Below, one piece after another: positions 1 through 9,653 of a stretch of 64,000 nucleotides of DNA (position 1 is the first letter of the stretch; each line of letters opens with the position of its first letter). The stretch spans positions 11,528,068 to 11,592,067 of the forward strand of contig OZ038472.1 in assembly GCA_964036295.1 (NCBI GenBank), in the 5' to 3' direction. The DNA is from Plumapathes pennacea (lineage: Eukaryota > Cnidaria > Anthozoa > Antipatharia > Myriopathidae). A program made the position numbers and the translations under genes. The notes under the pieces were generated by a model that had not been told where the DNA came from, did no database searches, and was given only the letters and a program-made list of their open reading frames with translations.

Positions 1-689
1 ACATAACTTTGTTAATTTTGTGCTGTTTTAAGGGATTTTGAGGCGGAAGTTTACAGCGTTGTACCGTGGTGTACTCAGAGATTGAAAACATACACATCGT
101 GATCTCGATCTCGATCGAGCGAAGTTTATTTGTACAAGACTGGTATTGAATCCCTTTTTATGTGGCTATTGCGTGAGGCTGGTGTGATTTCGGTCTAGTC
201 TGTCATAGCGGGCTCGTTCACGGGCGTTCTACTCTAATTGAACGTTCTCGCTCGAAGGTCGAGCTATAGCTCATCGATGCGACGCGAGCTGAAATTATTT
301 GATGGCTGTTGAGGGGCAGGTGCTCAGTTTTGAAAACGTAATTGCTACAAAAAGCTAAAAGTCGCTGCGAAACGCAGTTTATGGGGAGGAAATTAAGTGA
401 TTTTTATATTGACACTACACTCTATAAATCTCTCCTGATTTCCGTGGTTACTAGCTGTATTAAAGTGAACGTTTTTAATTCAAAATGTTAGAACCGTTTT
501 CGCATGACTGTCAAAGGTAATCACGTGATTACTTTGGCTTTGCGTTTGCCTCGCTTTGTGATTGGTCCTGAAGGCCATGTCACACGAGGCAATGTTCTCT
601 GCAAATTGGTTTTCGACACTCATCTGAAAAGTGTTCTAATCACATGTAATGTTTAAACTGCAATACTTAGAATGCTAATTTAATTTCAG
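1..689 (+). promoter_or_regulatory. 5' flank / 5'UTR region of NLR-A
   Basis: This stretch is nearly collinear with 55,383-56,066, the matching region upstream of NLR-C. A shorter copy of the neighbouring upstream part lies at 24,955-25,450 ahead of NLR-B. It ends at a good splice acceptor (AATTTCAG, 682-689) just before the first in-frame ATG, so it probably holds the promoter, a non-coding first exon and a 5'UTR intron. I cannot place a TSS or TATA box. A small TIR transposon sits at 491-636. The promoter role is inferred from position and from conservation between paralogues. Confidence 0.45.
491..636. mobile_element. TA-flanked MITE, family 1 (copy 1)
   Basis: Short inverted ends (GAACCGTTTTCGCATGACTG at left, complementary to the right end near 615-636) are flanked by TA on both sides. 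The interior has several CCAAT/ATTGG-like boxes. Longer family members are at 15,103-15,388, 36,576-36,843, 45,053-45,350 and 55,833-56,013. The TA flanks and lack of coding capacity suggest a non-autonomous Tc1/mariner-like element; the superfamily is inferred. Confidence 0.6.
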
Positions 690-769
690 ATTCTATTAAA
701 GTTCAAGCTTGAAGAAGAATGGATGGAACAGTCACTAGTAAGCAGGGGTCTGTGCATGTTTTAGAGAAG
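690..769 (+). CDS. NLR-A exon 1 (start exon, altered)
   Basis: Acceptor TTTCAG precedes 690, ATG is at 719 and the donor is AAG|GTATGT at 769/770. It aligns to NLR-C exon 1 (56,067-56,195) but lacks 51 nt net in the middle and carries two extra T's before the donor. The exon therefore ends in phase 0, whereas the NLR-C copy ends in phase 1. Splicing this exon to the protease exon at 4,508 would hit a TGA within a few codons. Either this exon is now untranslated leader and translation starts at ATG 4,534, or the copy is damaged. The short encoded peptide (MDGTVTSKQG...) has no recognisable domain. Confidence 0.5.
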
Positions 770-2585
770 GTATGTGTATGTACTTTATGTTACAATGAAC
801 ATTATGTCACACACTACTCATATTCTCAAATTAATCTTGAACTGTACATCTGCAATATCAGACAAATTGTGTTTTAAATTCCATGCACGGTCATCTGGCA
901 GATGAGAATACTACAGTATTGTACCTCCCCTCCCCAAGCAATGTTGTTTCTGAAGTAAGGTGGTAAGGGGTCATTGTGCCAACGAGATTGTCTTAGGGCG
1001 TGACGAAAATATATTTGCCAACTAGCCCAAAGGCAAGCTCTAATTGTGACTCCCTAGCCCAGATAGTTTGATTAATTGGAGCAAATTGGGCTGGTCCTTC
1101 ATCCTCTGATCCTCTGATCCCCTGTTAGTCATGTCCTCTGTTCCTCTCAGATTCTATATTGCTTTGTTCTTAACATATTCATTCACTTTTACAGAACAAT
1201 TTTATATTCAACACATTTGTGATTGCAATATATTCATGACTCTTATAGAACAATTTAATATTTAACACATTTGAGATTCTGCTACATAAAGGACCAACAG
1301 AAAATTGTCAGGAAAATTTGCCAACCTGACAGGAAAGGCTAGTAGCTCTGAGCTAGTGGACACAGCTTTTGCTGCATCCTGTACATGTTTTTTTATGCTT
1401 TCTTGATTTCTGGCACTCAAATATTTAAGCCTGAGATGAAGAATTTTCAGTCATGTGGTAAATTTTGGGTCATGTGACCTTGAGCTGCAAAAGGCCAGGG
1501 AAGCAGCGCCTGTCAATCAGAAACAATATTAAAACAATAATATCCAGCTCACTACACCAGACATTGAGGAGAGTTGGTCAAACACTCATGTTTGAGATAC
1601 AGTGATATTACTGTATACAGCAATTACCGCTTGGTTTGTGCTTTGCCTTGTTGATCTAATGTACAGCCGTGCCAACTTTCCATTCCATCCAGCTACAGTC
1701 GAACCTGTAAAGTGCTTGTGTCTAGATTGTCAAATTTCATTCAACACATGCTTGGCATTTGTCTTGTTTCATTGTCACAGTAGTTTAAATCAACTGCTTA
1801 CAACATGCCTTCAATCACAGGCTTACTGTGGACAGCTTTAGAAATGTAGTTGTCATGTTTACCTGACTCGTTGCTTGTGAGTAACAAGGTGCTGTCAACA
1901 ATGGATTCCAAATATTGAAGTCATTCTGTTCCCAATTTGGGCAGTATCGATATTACAGACAGCACAACAAATCAAGAATGCGATTGCCGAAGTAGTTTTT
2001 GCGGTGGCATTTTTAAGCGTCCCACCTTATTGCAGTTAAGACTGGGTTAGGCCGTCATGCTCTGTCAACAATTGACTTCCAAGTTTGAGCATCAGTGAAT
2101 ATGCATGAAGAAACGAAGAGATAGGAAGACATTTTCTGGAGTTATTTTGATTGTTATCATTGTATTTCTGAATTGCCAGTAGATCTGTTGCACTTCAGAA
2201 CCATTATCACACAGGTTTTGGTAAATTCTCGGTTGTTTGACAAGTGTAAGTCAAAGTTGAAAGACCCATGATCAGTGACCATTGACAGCCCAGAGCGACT
2301 TCAGCTTGTGAAAATATTTCTATTGTTTGATTATATTTGCTTTGCTTTGCATAATTTTCACCAGCAACAAAAATACTGTACAGAACTGGAAGAAGAATTT
2401 AAAAAATGAATTTGACCAAAACCACAAGTAATGTCAACAATATTAGTGTTTCAGATTTCACTTAAACTTATTCAACTTGAAACTCAGCCAAAAGAAGAAA
2501 GGCATGTTTTCTTTAAGCATGTACTTAGTTTGGATGCAGCCCAGGCTGAAGTATCATGGCCTCTGATGAATATGTAGATGTTGAA
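770..2585. other. NLR-A intron 1, left part
   Basis: Non-coding and nearly collinear with 56,196-57,983 in NLR-C. The largest differences are small indels, for example near 1,395-1,545. No conserved ORF: the short open frame at 1,602-1,841 does not hold in the paralogue. Similarity to NLR-C stops abruptly at about 2,585, where a LINE fragment begins. Confidence 0.7.
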
Positions 2586-3868
2586 GATAAGCTATGCATT
2601 TATTTATTTATATTTGCCACAAAATGTAAATACAGGAATGCTTTTAGTGCTAATAAGTGGCGAGGAAGCCTAAAAGAAACTGCAAAGCTTATAATTTTAG
2701 GGTTCCTCATCAAGCTATTGTGACATAATTAGGACATGAGATGGACAAGTTCAATCTTTGCTCATTGTTCGACGAGATAATTTTTAAGCTTAGTTTTGAA
2801 CATAGTAATATTTGGTGCATTTATCAGATCATACGGCAAAGAATTCCAAATCTTAGGACCCTGATAGAGGACAGTAAACTTTTTGATGTTTGTTTGGCAT
2901 TGATGAGATCTGTAGTCTAAAGCATGTCATGTATTGTAGTTATGTATATGTTGGTTAGTAATTAGTAGATTATGAAAACAGTCTGGAAGCAGTTGGTTAT
3001 GAAAAGAATACATAAAGTTTGCTATCATCATCGAGTTAACACTGTAAATGTCGAGGACCTTTAGTTTTTTAAAAAGAGGCGTAGTATGTGCAAGATATTC
3101 AGCTTTTAATATGACATGGACAATCCGTTTTTGTAGCACATAAATTCCATTCAAGTTGGTTGGGTATGTTGAAGACCATGCAATATTACAATAATTCATG
3201 TATGGGTACACTAGTGTATAATATAAGGAAAACAGATTTAGAGGATAGGAAAAAACGGGATTTGCATATTATGCCAGTCGATTTTGACATTTTTTTTGTA
3301 ACGAAGCTTATATGAGGCTTCCTTGTTAAGTTGTGGTGGATAAAAACTCCCAAAAACTTCGTAACCTCTACCTTATTGATGTGTTTGTTCTTTATAGTTA
3401 TAAGGGCAAGGTTGAGCTCACCTGCCTTTGGCTAGATCGAAATATCATATAACTGATTTTATCAATGTTTAACGATAGCTTGTTGGCTCTAAGCCAGCTC
3501 ACGATTTTCTTAAATTCACAATTTAAGATTGTCACGAGTTGTTTTGGATTTTCATAAGAATATAAAACACTTCTGTCGTCAGCAAAAAGAAGGCATTTAA
3601 TAACATTAGAGGCACAGGGAAGATTGTTGATATACAATATGAAAAGTAATGGCCCAAGGATCGAACCTTGCGGTACTCCACATTTAATTTTTTTTTTGTA
3701 TGAACAATGGGACCCAAACTGGACAAATTGTTGCCGATGGGAAAGATAGCTGACAACCCATTACAAAGCGACACCACGGATTCCGTAATACTCAAGTTTA
3801 TCGCACAATGTTTTATGATTAATCGTGTCGAATGCTTTAGACAGATCAAGAAAAATTCCGGCAGTCAG
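2586..3868 (-). mobile_element. 5'-truncated non-LTR retrotransposon (CR1/L2/Jockey-like)
   Basis: On the minus strand the translation shows reverse-transcriptase motifs in order: [11 protein letters not shown] (near 3,815-3,845), GVPQGSILGPLLF (near 3,650-3,685), then LLFADD, the catalytic block (near 3,580-3,600). A C-terminal region typical of these LINEs follows (2,927-3,211). Reading frames are shifted against each other, so it is a dead copy. No endonuclease is seen, so it is 5'-truncated. An AT-rich (AAAT)n-like tail lies at about 2,596-2,615, as expected for the 3' end of a minus-strand insertion. It replaces the segment that in NLR-C (57,984-61,695) contains the pseudoprotease exon. 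The exact clade needs a phylogeny. Confidence 0.8.
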
Positions 3869-4507
3869 TTCATTATTGCTTGATAATAATATCTCACCGT
3901 TTATTGAGTAAAGATGGATTGATTATCTCTCTAACCTTCATGTTCCAAGCACTCAAACATCGGCATTTTTCCAAGAATTGTATTTTTCTGCCCGAGCCGA
4001 GGGGAGAATATTTAAGAAATATATAACACGTTCCCATGTAACATAGTCTCATCTAAACATGCGGGAAGTTGGGAGAACGTAAGAGTAGCATAGGGAAACC
4101 ACAAGGCCGCTGAGTGTTTTCCCGCTACTTGAGAATGCTCTTTAACCCCTCCACCCTGCAATCCTCCCCCCTCCCCCCTTTATGATTAATGGGTATACTA
4201 CCCTGGGGGGGGGGGGGGGGGGGGGGGGGGTACATATTCCCATATATTTCCAATATAGGGATGTTCCACCCAGTGGGGTATCATTTTCAGGGTCCTCTGT
4301 CTTAAACAGGGTATCATCTTCCCCTCCTCCCCTCCCCCTCGACCACATTTTTTGCACTCATCATTTTTTTCATGCGATTTCTTTATATGCGCCAGTGGAA
4401 ATACATGCAACACAGTCTTGAGCAGGGTATCAATTAGAGCACTTTGCCTTAGACAGATTTAGCAAAATTTACGTTTTTGTGTCTTGAGTAGGGTCAGGGT
4501 TTTATAG
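3869..4507. repeat. NLR-A intron 1, right part, with AACAGGGTATC repeat and poly-G tract
   Basis: Collinear with 61,696-62,261 in NLR-C. It carries a dispersed motif seen several times in the window (variants of CTTAAACAGGGTATCA and CTTGAGTAGGGTCAGGG), with an uninterrupted G run at about 4,205-4,230. Open frames across the G run are low-complexity artefacts. The same repeat type occurs near 24,990-25,200, 40,740-41,115, 47,900-48,470, 54,960-55,160 and 59,270-59,660. It ends at the acceptor TTATAG of the protease exon. Confidence 0.55.
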
Positions 4508-5470
4508 AGTCAGCAGAACCCCCCAACCTGAGTATGCTAAGATTTACATTTGATGAGGAAAAAATCCTTTCCTTTCCAGCTCCAAATCCCAAGCAAAAGG
4601 AATGTCAAAGTAATGAAGAAAAGTACATGAACAAGGAACCTCACTTGGCGGGCAGTACATTCTTGCCTGGTGGCAGTGCAGTGCAACATTCTGTTGGTAA
4701 GATTCGTCTCGGTGGTGATCATGTTGAGGGAACTGGTTTCAGAATATCTAAAGGCTTGATCATGACCTGTCACCATGTTGGAAATATCACTCCAGAAGAT
4801 GTGATTCATTTCAATTATGCTGAGCCCCCATTACCTGGTACCCCTGCAAGTGCTGTCACCCAAACAGCTGCAGAAACATTCTTCCTAAGACCAGACATTT
4901 TGTACTATGGAAATGCAAAACTTGATTTTGCAGTGGTAGCAATTTCTGATGCAAGTGCAAACTCAAGAAGCACTGAAAATGTGAAAGCAATTTCTTCTGT
5001 TCGTGAAATAAAAGAGAAGAAACAGCTAGCAAACCTTCAGTTAAGCATCCTCAGTCACCCTAAAGGTAAAACATTGCAAGTTTCCCTGCTCCAGCCAGCA
5101 GTTGTAGAGGATCCAAGTAAGCAGTTTTTGGTGGGCAAAGAAAAGCATGTTGTGTCAAAAGAGATCATTTTGCACAAGGCAGAGACTGAAGTTGGCTCAT
5201 CTGGTGCTCCAATCTTTGATGAGCATTGGCGGCTAGTTGGAATTCATCAGGGGTATGAAGAAGTACTTGTGCAAAGTAAAGAAGATGAATCAACACAAGA
5301 AGAGTTCTGTGCCAACTATGGCACCCTCATGAAGTACATCCTTGATGAGATGTTTTCTAAGCCAGGTGAAGAACTCACAGAATTTGAGAGAAAGTTCAAT
5401 GGTTGTGAAGAGGATCTGGGAATCCCCTTTAAAGGGTACTCCAACAAATTGAAAGATTCCTCTAACTCGG
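4508..5470 (+). CDS. NLR-A protease exon: trypsin-like serine peptidase domain
   Basis: A 963-nt exon, phase 1 at both ends (acceptor TTATAG|AG, donor TCGG|GTAAGA). The translation has the trypsin-fold signature. A GTGF motif leads to MTCHHV with the catalytic His (near 4,765-4,780). The catalytic Asp is in KLDFAVV (near 4,918-4,938). The nucleophile Ser is in GSSGAPIFD (near 5,194-5,220), followed by LVGIHQGY. No signal peptide is visible, so the domain is probably cytosolic, as expected for an NLR effector. ATG 4,534 has A at -3 and is a plausible start if exon 1 is not used. The likely role is proteolysis released by NACHT oligomerisation; the substrate is unknown. The V8/HtrA-like flavour is inferred from motifs only. 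The exon joins in phase to the linker exon at 5,750. Confidence 0.8.
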
Positions 5471-5749
5471 GTAAGACTTGGGTTGAATTACTGTTTTATT
5501 CTTTTAAGGGGTCGTTATTTTGTCATTATGTTATGTGAGCCAGCTGGGGTTGAGGATATGCCATCAAAGTTTTTTTAGTTTGAAGTGACAAATGTATGGA
5601 ATCATGTTTTTTAGGAAATCACCAGTCTTGCATTACAGGTAGTACATTTTCTGTAAACTCTCTGTTTTGGCAGTCCAGTGGTTAAGACATGTCAATGGTT
5701 TCTAGTGTTTAACATGCCTTTTTGCTTACCTGTACTTTGCCATGTTCAG

Positions 5750-5833
5750 TTTCAGCAAGCCCTGCCTCTTCTATCCCATCACACTCCCCAGAAGTAGCAG
5801 GATTTAATTCAAAGGAAAGGAGCCCTTCATCAG
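5750..5833 (+). CDS. NLR-A linker exon 1 (Ser/Pro-rich, 28 codons)
   Basis: An 84-nt exon, phase 1-1, acceptor CATGTTCAG, donor CATCAG|GTATAT. It encodes a Ser/Pro-rich peptide of the type VSASPASSIPSHSPEVAG, ending in PSSG. Six exons of this family occur in the window (also 9,570; 33,445; 34,204; 37,083; 62,809). No fold is expected; it is probably a flexible spacer between effector and Death or NACHT domains, and its Ser-Pro pairs could be phosphorylated. The exon is duplicated together with its downstream intron. Confidence 0.75.
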
Positions 5834-6871
5834 GTATATAAGTGAGAAGTGTTAAGTTCTGCATTAAAAGGCTAAGTGAAAGGAAGCTTTTTGTGACTTG
5901 CTTTCTTTTGCATTTACTGTAGTGTTGCTTATCATTAATAAGCAGGCAGATTTGGAAATTACTTATAAAGATAGATTTGTTTTTATTTTCCGTATTTGAG
6001 GTTAGGTGTCCAAATAATCTTGCAGCTGATTGTCAGATGTTGATGCTCTGGCTACTTTTATGCTGGAGTGGCTAATGGTAAAATCCGAGACTTCTTGAGA
6101 TGCAGAGACCCTTGTTTAAAAATCAGAGACTGAGTCTTTAACGACTTTAGAAAATCCAAAAAGAAACGACGAAAAAGAAACACACAAAGGCAAAACTTTG
6201 TGACTCATTACCAAGGCTTCAGAGATTTTGAGGTCGGGTCCAAAGTTCTGACCTATGATTTTCTAGGCACCATTTGCCCACCCCATTAATTTTTTTTTTT
6301 TTTTGATATAGTTATTATGTTGAAGGCTAGAAAAAAAGAAACATGTTACCCCAAATAGTTAATTTTTGTCATTTTTCACTCTAGTCTTCAAAAGTTCAAG
6401 CTGTATAGTAACCTTAGTGTGATTTACAATCTGTATTTGTTCCATAAATTCCTGACCTCCCTCAATCCTCCACCCCCTCCCCACCCAAATTGTGCAAAAA
6501 CCAGCACAAAAAATAAATGAAGTATACATAAATTATACAAGTTTTTGTTAGTGCCGTGACACTTGTGGGCCACAGTAAGACTGTGACCACTAGTACCAGT
6601 CATCTACCACTCCCATCTCAAATTCATGTCAATCTCCCACAGATTTCCCACATCATTCACTTGCTCTTCTTCAATTCTACTGTAGTCTTTGGTTTACCAA
6701 TCTGTCTCTACCCCTTCCCCCAGAGAATGCTGCCCTAAAACCAGTTCCGACACATTTTTCATAAGACTTGATAAACCTTGTGATGACTTCTTCTAATCAA
6801 ATCAGCAAGAAATTATTTTTTATGAGATAAAAAATGTAGAAATATGTAATCAACTTTCTGACACTCAGCAG
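5834..6871. other. NLR-A intron after linker 1
   Basis: Non-coding. Collinear with 62,893-63,891 in NLR-C and, more distantly, with the introns after the other linker exons (9,654-10,694; 34,282-35,037; 37,167-38,074). The last group shares the phrase AGATGTTGATGCTCTGGCT and a CCACCCCCTCCCC-like pyrimidine tract. Open frames at 6,556-6,738 are not conserved. Nothing else is seen. Confidence 0.65.
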
Positions 6872-7134
6872 GTGTGCCATTGGAAAGAGAGCTGGATGAC
6901 TTAGCCCAAGAAATCACTGATTGCTGGCAGTCTCTTGGGTTACAACTTGGTTTGAAGAGTGCAACTGTAGTCAGTATTACTGCAAACAACATAGAGTACC
7001 CAAGCCCCAAACAAAAGTCTTTTCGTATGCTGATAACTTGGCGAACCACAGGGTCTTCATCATACATAAAACTCTGGGACGCTTTGAACCATCTGGGAAG
7101 GCAGGATTTGGCAGAGAAATACTGCAGACGAAAG
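6872..7134 (+). CDS. NLR-A Death-domain exon
   Basis: A 263-nt exon, phase 1 in and phase 0 out, acceptor CTCAGCAG, donor AAAG|GTAAAG. The 88 residues fit a six-helix Death domain: helix 1 ELDDLAQEI, then the DCWQSLGLQLGL core with its conserved Trp, later FRMLITWR (Met-Leu-x-x-Trp) and LWDALNHLGRQDLAEKY. This last part is the classic L-x-x-A-L-x-x-x-G-R-x-D-L-A ending. Death domains assemble signalling platforms by homotypic contact, so this part would recruit or nucleate partners once the NACHT domain oligomerises. The NLR-C copy begins at 63,892. NLR-B has no equivalent. Confidence 0.85.
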
Positions 7135-7797
7135 GTAAAGACGAGAATATAAAGTTAACTAATGATAACAAATTGAAGGTTAACACGAGGACTTAATTGT
7201 TGGTCTGTGTTGCAACCAAATATTGAGTAATGATACAGTACAGTATATAGTAGTAATACATTGCATTGCTTTGGTGCATCTGTTTAAAGTGATTATAAGG
7301 ACAAAAAAGGTATTGAAGAAATTAGTGATAATAATTGATTAATAATATTGTCCAGGCATAAATAATAAATTGTACTTGTTTTGGTGCCTTTATGTTTTAG
7401 CTCTCATGAGCATTTTTTCAGAGATTCTCCTGTAAGACATTACTGCTAGAAGCCAATTCAAGAAAGATTGATTCTTACATTTTCTTGGTTGGTGATTAAT
7501 GTGTTATGAAACTCCTTTTGTTATGTTTTCCTTAAATGTTGATGTTGAAGAGTTTTTCCTTAGACTCAAAGGCCAATGGTTTGTGGATTGAGGGAGGGGA
7601 GGGCCTCCTACCCAACCCCACCCTACTGCCCATTATTTTTGCTTTACACTTGATACAAGCCAATACAAGTTTGCCATGTTCTAGGAACATTTCTGTACAA
7701 TAAAATTGTCACTGATTTTATTTCACAAAGAGTACAGTAGGTTAAATAAATCCTGATGTTGTGGTCATATGCAATTCTCTATTTTGTCTTTGATTAG
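7135..7797. other. NLR-A intron after Death exon
   Basis: AT-rich non-coding sequence. No motif, repeat or ORF that I can support apart from the splice sites at its ends. Confidence 0.6.
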
Positions 7798-7828
7798 GTT
7801 GTGGAACAGCATGACGTACATGTACATG
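7798..7828 (+). CDS. NLR-A 31-nt microexon
   Basis: Acceptor TTGATTAG precedes 7,798 and the donor is CATG|GTAATG after 7,828. It takes phase 0 in and gives phase 1 out, exactly what is needed to join the Death exon (ends phase 0) to the basic exon at 8,575 (needs phase 1). It encodes VVEQHDVHVH, a His/Val-rich decapeptide without known motif. Support is the phase fit and splice sites only. NLR-B lacks this segment: its intron similarity resumes at about 7,845. Confidence 0.55.
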
Positions 7829-8209
7829 GTAATGGTAGCATTTTAGTTTATATTCCCTTTATACTTCTCTTTTACACCGACCCTCAAATATGGTTTTGTC
7901 CATGTGTATTTCCTGCATGTGCAGCTGACCTTTATTTACATGTACATGATTTTATAAACCTCATGGGCCACAGTACTGAGATCAATGATGTAAGTTTAGT
8001 TACATGAAAAACCAAACCTCAGGTCTGGTTATGGTTGTTTACACTTTGCAAAAGTGATACCTATGATAATGAAAGTACAAAGTTAATGCCTTGGTTGACC
8101 CAAGCTACATTACATGCATCAATATAAATATTGCTATTAAATGGTGTACTGTTTTGGAGCGTACTGTTTACAGTACATCAGTATATGGATACATATACAC
8201 ACATTTACA

Positions 8210-8525
8210 AGCATAATGTAATGCCTTTATGAGGCAATGTTTCTTAATGCAACTTGCAGTGCAACACCATTGCAAGACAACTGACAGAAGAAATTGCACA
8301 TCTGACATCCTGTCTTTGCAACTTGCAACACAATAAAAAGTTGTGAGACAAGTTGCAGGAAAAGTTAAGCAGTCTTTCACTTTTTGCAACATTGCATGGT
8401 CTTGTTGCAACGTATGACATGTAGAGTACTTTGCAGCTTGTCTCGCATTGAATTGCAATTTGAAGAAAAAAATACCTCGAGTGACTTGGCCTTTTGTCAG
8501 CATTAGAGTAATGCCAGCCACAAAT
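8210..8525. repeat. TTGCAAC-rich dispersed repeat (intron), copy in NLR-A
   Basis: A block with many TTGCAAC/GTTGCAA words in both orientations, collinear with 35,395-35,715 in NLR-B. The minus-strand open frame here (8,168-8,521) is Cys/Gln-rich. It resembles conceptual products often seen from a dispersed coral repeat rather than a gene, and the frame is not preserved in the NLR-B copy. Probably a MITE-type element that predates the A/B duplication. Confidence 0.5.
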
Positions 8526-8574
8526 TTGCTGATAGTAAAGATAACTTATTGTCCCATATAATTTTTGTTTTCAG

Positions 8575-8616
8575 CACCTCCAGTCTCAAGGAAACGAAAG
8601 TTGAACACTTCATCAG
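8575..8616 (+). CDS. NLR-A basic microexon with NLS-like motif
   Basis: A 42-nt exon, phase 1-1, acceptor TTTTCAG, donor CATCAG|GTACGC. It encodes APPVSRKRKLNTSSG. The R-K-R-K run after Pro resembles a monopartite nuclear-localisation signal, and the TSSG end matches that of the linker exons. The NLR-B copy (35,776-35,817) changes the run to R-T-R-K, which should weaken such a signal. Because the exon is phase-symmetric it could be skipped without a frameshift. A nuclear role is inferred, not shown. Confidence 0.65.
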
Positions 8617-9569
8617 GTACGCTGTCAATGGGCCATGTAAGATTATACTTAGAGCTGTGCCTTCCTGAGATAAAGACCTGACATGCTGTGCCAGTGACTA
8701 TTTTTGTAGGAAACAACCAAATTATAAGACTGGTAGCAGAAAACCAAATTTCAAACTTTTTTTTTTCTATTTATCAAATCCTCAAATATGGTTTACAAGT
8801 AACCCATGTGCATTCTTTGTGCAGCTGACCTTTATTTATGCATACATGTATAGAGCGAGACTAAAACTGGCTGCATAGGGGGAAACCAGAAATCAGCAAT
8901 CAGGCACTTGATGATAATGCTTTTGATAAGATACAGAAAAAAAAGCATTTTAAACACAAACTTTATACAGGATCCCCAACAAAATTATACTATATTATAA
9001 CGGTAAGTTATACATGAGCTTGTGATGGCAGAATAAAGAAGAAAAATGTGGAATTCCAATTTTACACACTGTAGCTTGTAAATGAGAAAAAGACCTTGGC
9101 AATGAGAGAACAGTGATATATTGTATAGATATCATTGACATCAGGATTTCTCCAGTTCTAAAACTGATATATTCATCACAATGTGAAAGATATAAATTAT
9201 ATATATTTAGTGTGCATGCAATTTTTAACAGGAAATAATAGCTGTGAGATGTGTCTTTGTTCAGGATATTTCATCAATATGTACAGTACATATAATTAAA
9301 CGGAACATTTCACCCTTATGAGCAATATCAACACTCAGTGATAAAACTAGTATCATATAACACATATAACATCTTCTGTATACAGTATATCTGGCCACAT
9401 TTACCTGGAAAGACCTGCATGTATGTACAAATTACATTATTTGAAACAAAAAGAATATGGTATGTATTTGAGTACAGTTTCAATACTCAGCAGAACATGT
9501 ACCATGTGTCTTTTATCTGTGTAGTAGCTGCCCTGTCTTGTTGGCTTACTTGTACTTTGCCATGTTCAG
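8617..9569. other. NLR-A intron before linker 2
   Basis: Non-coding, collinear with 35,818-37,082 in NLR-B. In NLR-B the sequence matching about 9,350 is interrupted by a TA-flanked MITE (36,576-36,843), so this copy keeps the empty site (AGTATCATAACAC). The open frame 9,338-9,769 simply runs through the linker exon. Confidence 0.7.
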
Positions 9570-9653
9570 GTTCAGCAAGTCCTGCTCCCTCTATTCCATC
9601 ACACTCCCCAGAAGAAACAGGAACTAATCCAAAGGAAAGGAGAACTTCATCAG
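9570..9653 (+). CDS. NLR-A linker exon 2 (Ser/Pro-rich, 28 codons)
   Basis: An 84-nt exon, phase 1-1, acceptor CATGTTCAG, donor CATCAG|GTATGT. It encodes GSASPAPSIPSHSPEETG followed by a basic stretch (NPKERRTSSG). Almost identical to NLR-B linker 3 (37,083-37,166). Same spacer family as 5,750-5,833. It joins in phase to the NACHT exon at 10,695. Confidence 0.75.

Noticed and set aside
4142-4421. Overlapping Gly- and Pro-rich frames on both strands
   Set aside because: They read through a homopolymer G run inside a dispersed repeat; no homologous frame at 61,960-62,240.
8168-8521. 117-aa minus-strand Cys-rich frame in an NLR-A intron
   Set aside because: Lies in a dispersed repeat, and the frame is broken at the orthologous place in NLR-B (35,395-35,715).
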